The notes under the pieces were generated by a model. That model did no database searches. It had not been told where the DNA came from and saw only the letters and a list, made by a program, of their open reading frames with translations. Both the position numbers and the translations under genes were made by a program. Shown piece by piece: positions 61,770 through 63,016 of a stretch of DNA of 63,016 nt (position 1 is its first letter; each line of letters begins with the position of its first letter). Source of the DNA: Desulfatibacillum sp. GTDB lineage: Bacteria > Desulfobacterota > Desulfobacteria > Desulfobacterales > Desulfatibacillaceae. Location of the stretch: assembly GCA_016342355.1 (NCBI GenBank), contig JAEINP010000029.1:1-63016 (forward strand), given 5' to 3'.

Positions 61770-62831
61770 ATGGATAATTTAAAATACATTATTGAGTCCC
61801 TGTTGTTCGTGTCGTCCACGCCATTGTCCATGGAGCGGCTGCGCCAGGCCGTGCCCGAGGCGGATTCCAAAATGGTCCGGGAAGCCCTGGACGCCCTGAG
61901 CCGGGAATACGAGGCAAGGGGCGGAGGATTCGCCCTGACCCATGTGGCCGGGGGATACCAGTTGCGCACCCGTCCGGAGTTCGCCCAATGGATCAAACGC
62001 CTGCACCAAACCCAGCCTGTCCGACTTTCCAAGCCAGCCCTGGAGACCTTGGCCATCATCGCCTATCGCCAGCCTGTGTTGCGGAGCGACGTAGAATACA
62101 TCCGGGGCGTGGATTGCGGGGGCGTGTTGAAAATGCTCCTGGAAAAACAGTTGATCCGGGTCCTTGGCCGGGATACGGAAAAGGCTGGCAGACCTATTAT
62201 CTACTCCACCACCAAGCGTTTTCTGGAGATTTTCGACCTGAAGGATCTTTCCGAACTGCCCACCCTCAAGGAACTGGAGGAAATGGGTCTGTCCAAAAAG
62301 CAGGGCCAAGAGGGCGACATGGACCCGGACGATCTGGTCCCGGCCCTCGCGGACGGGGCTGGATTCGCCGAATTCAGCAATCTGCGCAATTACGCCCCCC
62401 TGGACTCGCCTGGGCCGGGTAAGTTGGAGGCCCTTCATTTCCCCTCTGATTATGAGAATGAGGAAGGTGAGGAAGAAGTCTATCCCAAGGAATTCGCCGT
62501 GGATGGGGATCGCTTTCCCGAAGACATAACGATGGGGGAAGAGAGCGGGGATGTGATCCCGGATGGGGATGTGGAAGAATCCCAGTGGAAAAGTGATTCT
62601 CCGGGAGAGGATTCAGAAGAGGATTGGAAAAACAGGGAAGAGGCCGGGGAGGATTGGGAAAACCCGGATGGGGGAGATGATCTCCCGGACGACAAAGAGG
62701 ATTTCCCGGGTGAGGGCATGGCATTCCCGGACGAGGGCGACGATGATGGGGACTATGAGGAGGATTATCCTAATCAGGAAGAGGATTTGGATGAAGATTT
62801 TTCCTCCGGGGATGAGGAGGAATGGGACTGA
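61770..62831 (+). CDS. scpB: segregation and condensation protein B with long acidic tail
   Basis: 353 residues. Residues 1-175 are a normal ScpB pair of winged helices (IIESLLFVSSTPLSMERL, LETLAIIAYRQPVLRSDVE, RGVDCGGVLKMLLEKQLIR, KRFLEIFDLKDLSELP). Residues 175-353 are a low-complexity tail dominated by Asp, Glu, Gly and Pro, nearly as long as the core and far beyond the usual size. The core binds ScpA in the SMC-ScpAB complex. The tail is probably disordered and could mimic DNA or buffer protein contacts, which is inference. It is the last protein gene before the tRNA. Confidence 0.93.
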   Translation: MDNLKYIIESLLFVSSTPLSMERLRQAVPEADSKMVREALDALSREYEARGGGFALTHVAGGYQLRTRPEFAQWIKRLHQTQPVRLSKPALETLAIIAYRQPVLRSDVEYIRGVDCGGVLKMLLEKQLIRVLGRDTEKAGRPIIYSTTKRFLEIFDLKDLSELPTLKELEEMGLSKKQGQEGDMDPDDLVPALADGAGFAEFSNLRNYAPLDSPGPGKLEALHFPSDYENEEGEEEVYPKEFAVDGDRFPEDITMGEESGDVIPDGDVEESQWKSDSPGEDSEEDWKNREEAGEDWENPDGGDDLPDDKEDFPGEGMAFPDEGDDDGDYEEDYPNQEEDLDEDFSSGDEEEWD

Positions 62832-62897
62832 ATGGGGCACTGATTGGGAAAGGCCCTGGTTCCCTGCATCAAATGTGGGAAAAACCTCAAAAAAGAC

Positions 62898-62927
62898 TTG
62901 ACGGATCTAACCCTAAGCCATTATACA
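62898..62927 (+). promoter_or_regulatory. sigma-70-like promoter of the tRNA gene
   Basis: TTGACG and TATACA are separated by 18 nt, ending 14 nt before the first base of tRNA-Val. Confidence 0.5.
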
Positions 62928-62941
62928 GAGCACCAGACGCG

Positions 62942-63016
62942 GGGCGATTAACTCAGCGGGAGAGTGCTACCTTCACACGGTAGAAGTCACTGGTTCAATC
63001 CCAGTATCGCCCACCA
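62942..63016 (+). tRNA. tRNA-Val (anticodon CAC)
   Basis: A 75-nt cloverleaf. The acceptor stem GGGCGAT pairs with ATCGCCC. The D arm is ACTC...GAGT. The anticodon stem CTACC/GGTAG holds the loop TTCACAC with anticodon CAC (reads GTG). The T arm is ACTGG-TTCAATC-CCAGT, with a discriminator A and an encoded CCA. The last base coincides with the window end. The 3' end of a tRNA is also a common integration site. Confidence 0.95.

Noticed and set aside
62850-62957. short ORF with CIKCGKN after scpB
   Set aside because: It would cross the tRNA promoter and the 5' part of tRNA-Val, has a TTG start without a ribosome-binding site, and is better explained as spacer.

Overview
The window looks like the chromosome of an anaerobic, sulfate-reducer-type deltaproteobacterium (Desulfobacteraceae/Desulfatibacillum-like). 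This is judged from the fairly GC-rich coding style, several oxygen-sensitive radical SAM enzymes, PPi-linked glycolysis (pfp and ppdK), an IspG isoprenoid pathway, DUF2889/DUF6178 proteins and the A-adding-type DHH-CBS-nucleotidyltransferase fusion. The genus is an inference; no rRNA is present.

Layout. 1-1.56 kb: an AT-richer partial DUF262/GmrSD-like defence gene cut by the window edge. 1.6-6.7 kb: a small ORF, a GT4 glycosyltransferase, an SRPBCC protein, a stand-alone receiver protein and an acyl-CoA ligase, separated by a repeat-rich gap. 7.2-25.4 kb: the accessory heart of the window. It holds a UbiA-type prenyltransferase, a classical radical SAM enzyme, two tandem membrane/beta-propeller paralogues, five cobalamin-binding-type radical SAM proteins, an SGNH-like protein, and a polyprenyl-phosphate-sugar module (GT2, LAB_N protein, two GT-C-like membrane proteins). 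I infer a lipid or glycolipid assembly locus; the product is unknown. One B12-type radical SAM gene (13654-15093) carries a single in-frame UGA at codon 189, followed at SECIS-like spacing by a perfect 8-bp hairpin.

25.8-35.6 kb: two DUF2889 proteins, a PHP protein, a hybrid histidine kinase, then the minus-strand run ispG-proS-rel, and a small internally duplicated helix-rich protein. 35.6-40.4 kb: a repeat-filled 1.4-kb gap, a two-domain glycosyltransferase and a GT2 enzyme. 40.4-45.4 kb: an AmpG-like transporter, a DUF6178 protein, a small exported protein, a zinc-ribbon protein and a PLP dehydratase-like enzyme.

45.5-63.0 kb is housekeeping: pfp, prmC, prfA, rpmE and rho on the minus strand; then ppdK, a cysteine desulfurase resembling selenocysteine lyase, the DHH-CBS-nucleotidyltransferase fusion, an M50 protease, trpS, scpA, scpB (with a long acidic tail) and tRNA-Val(CAC), whose CCA end coincides with the end of the window.
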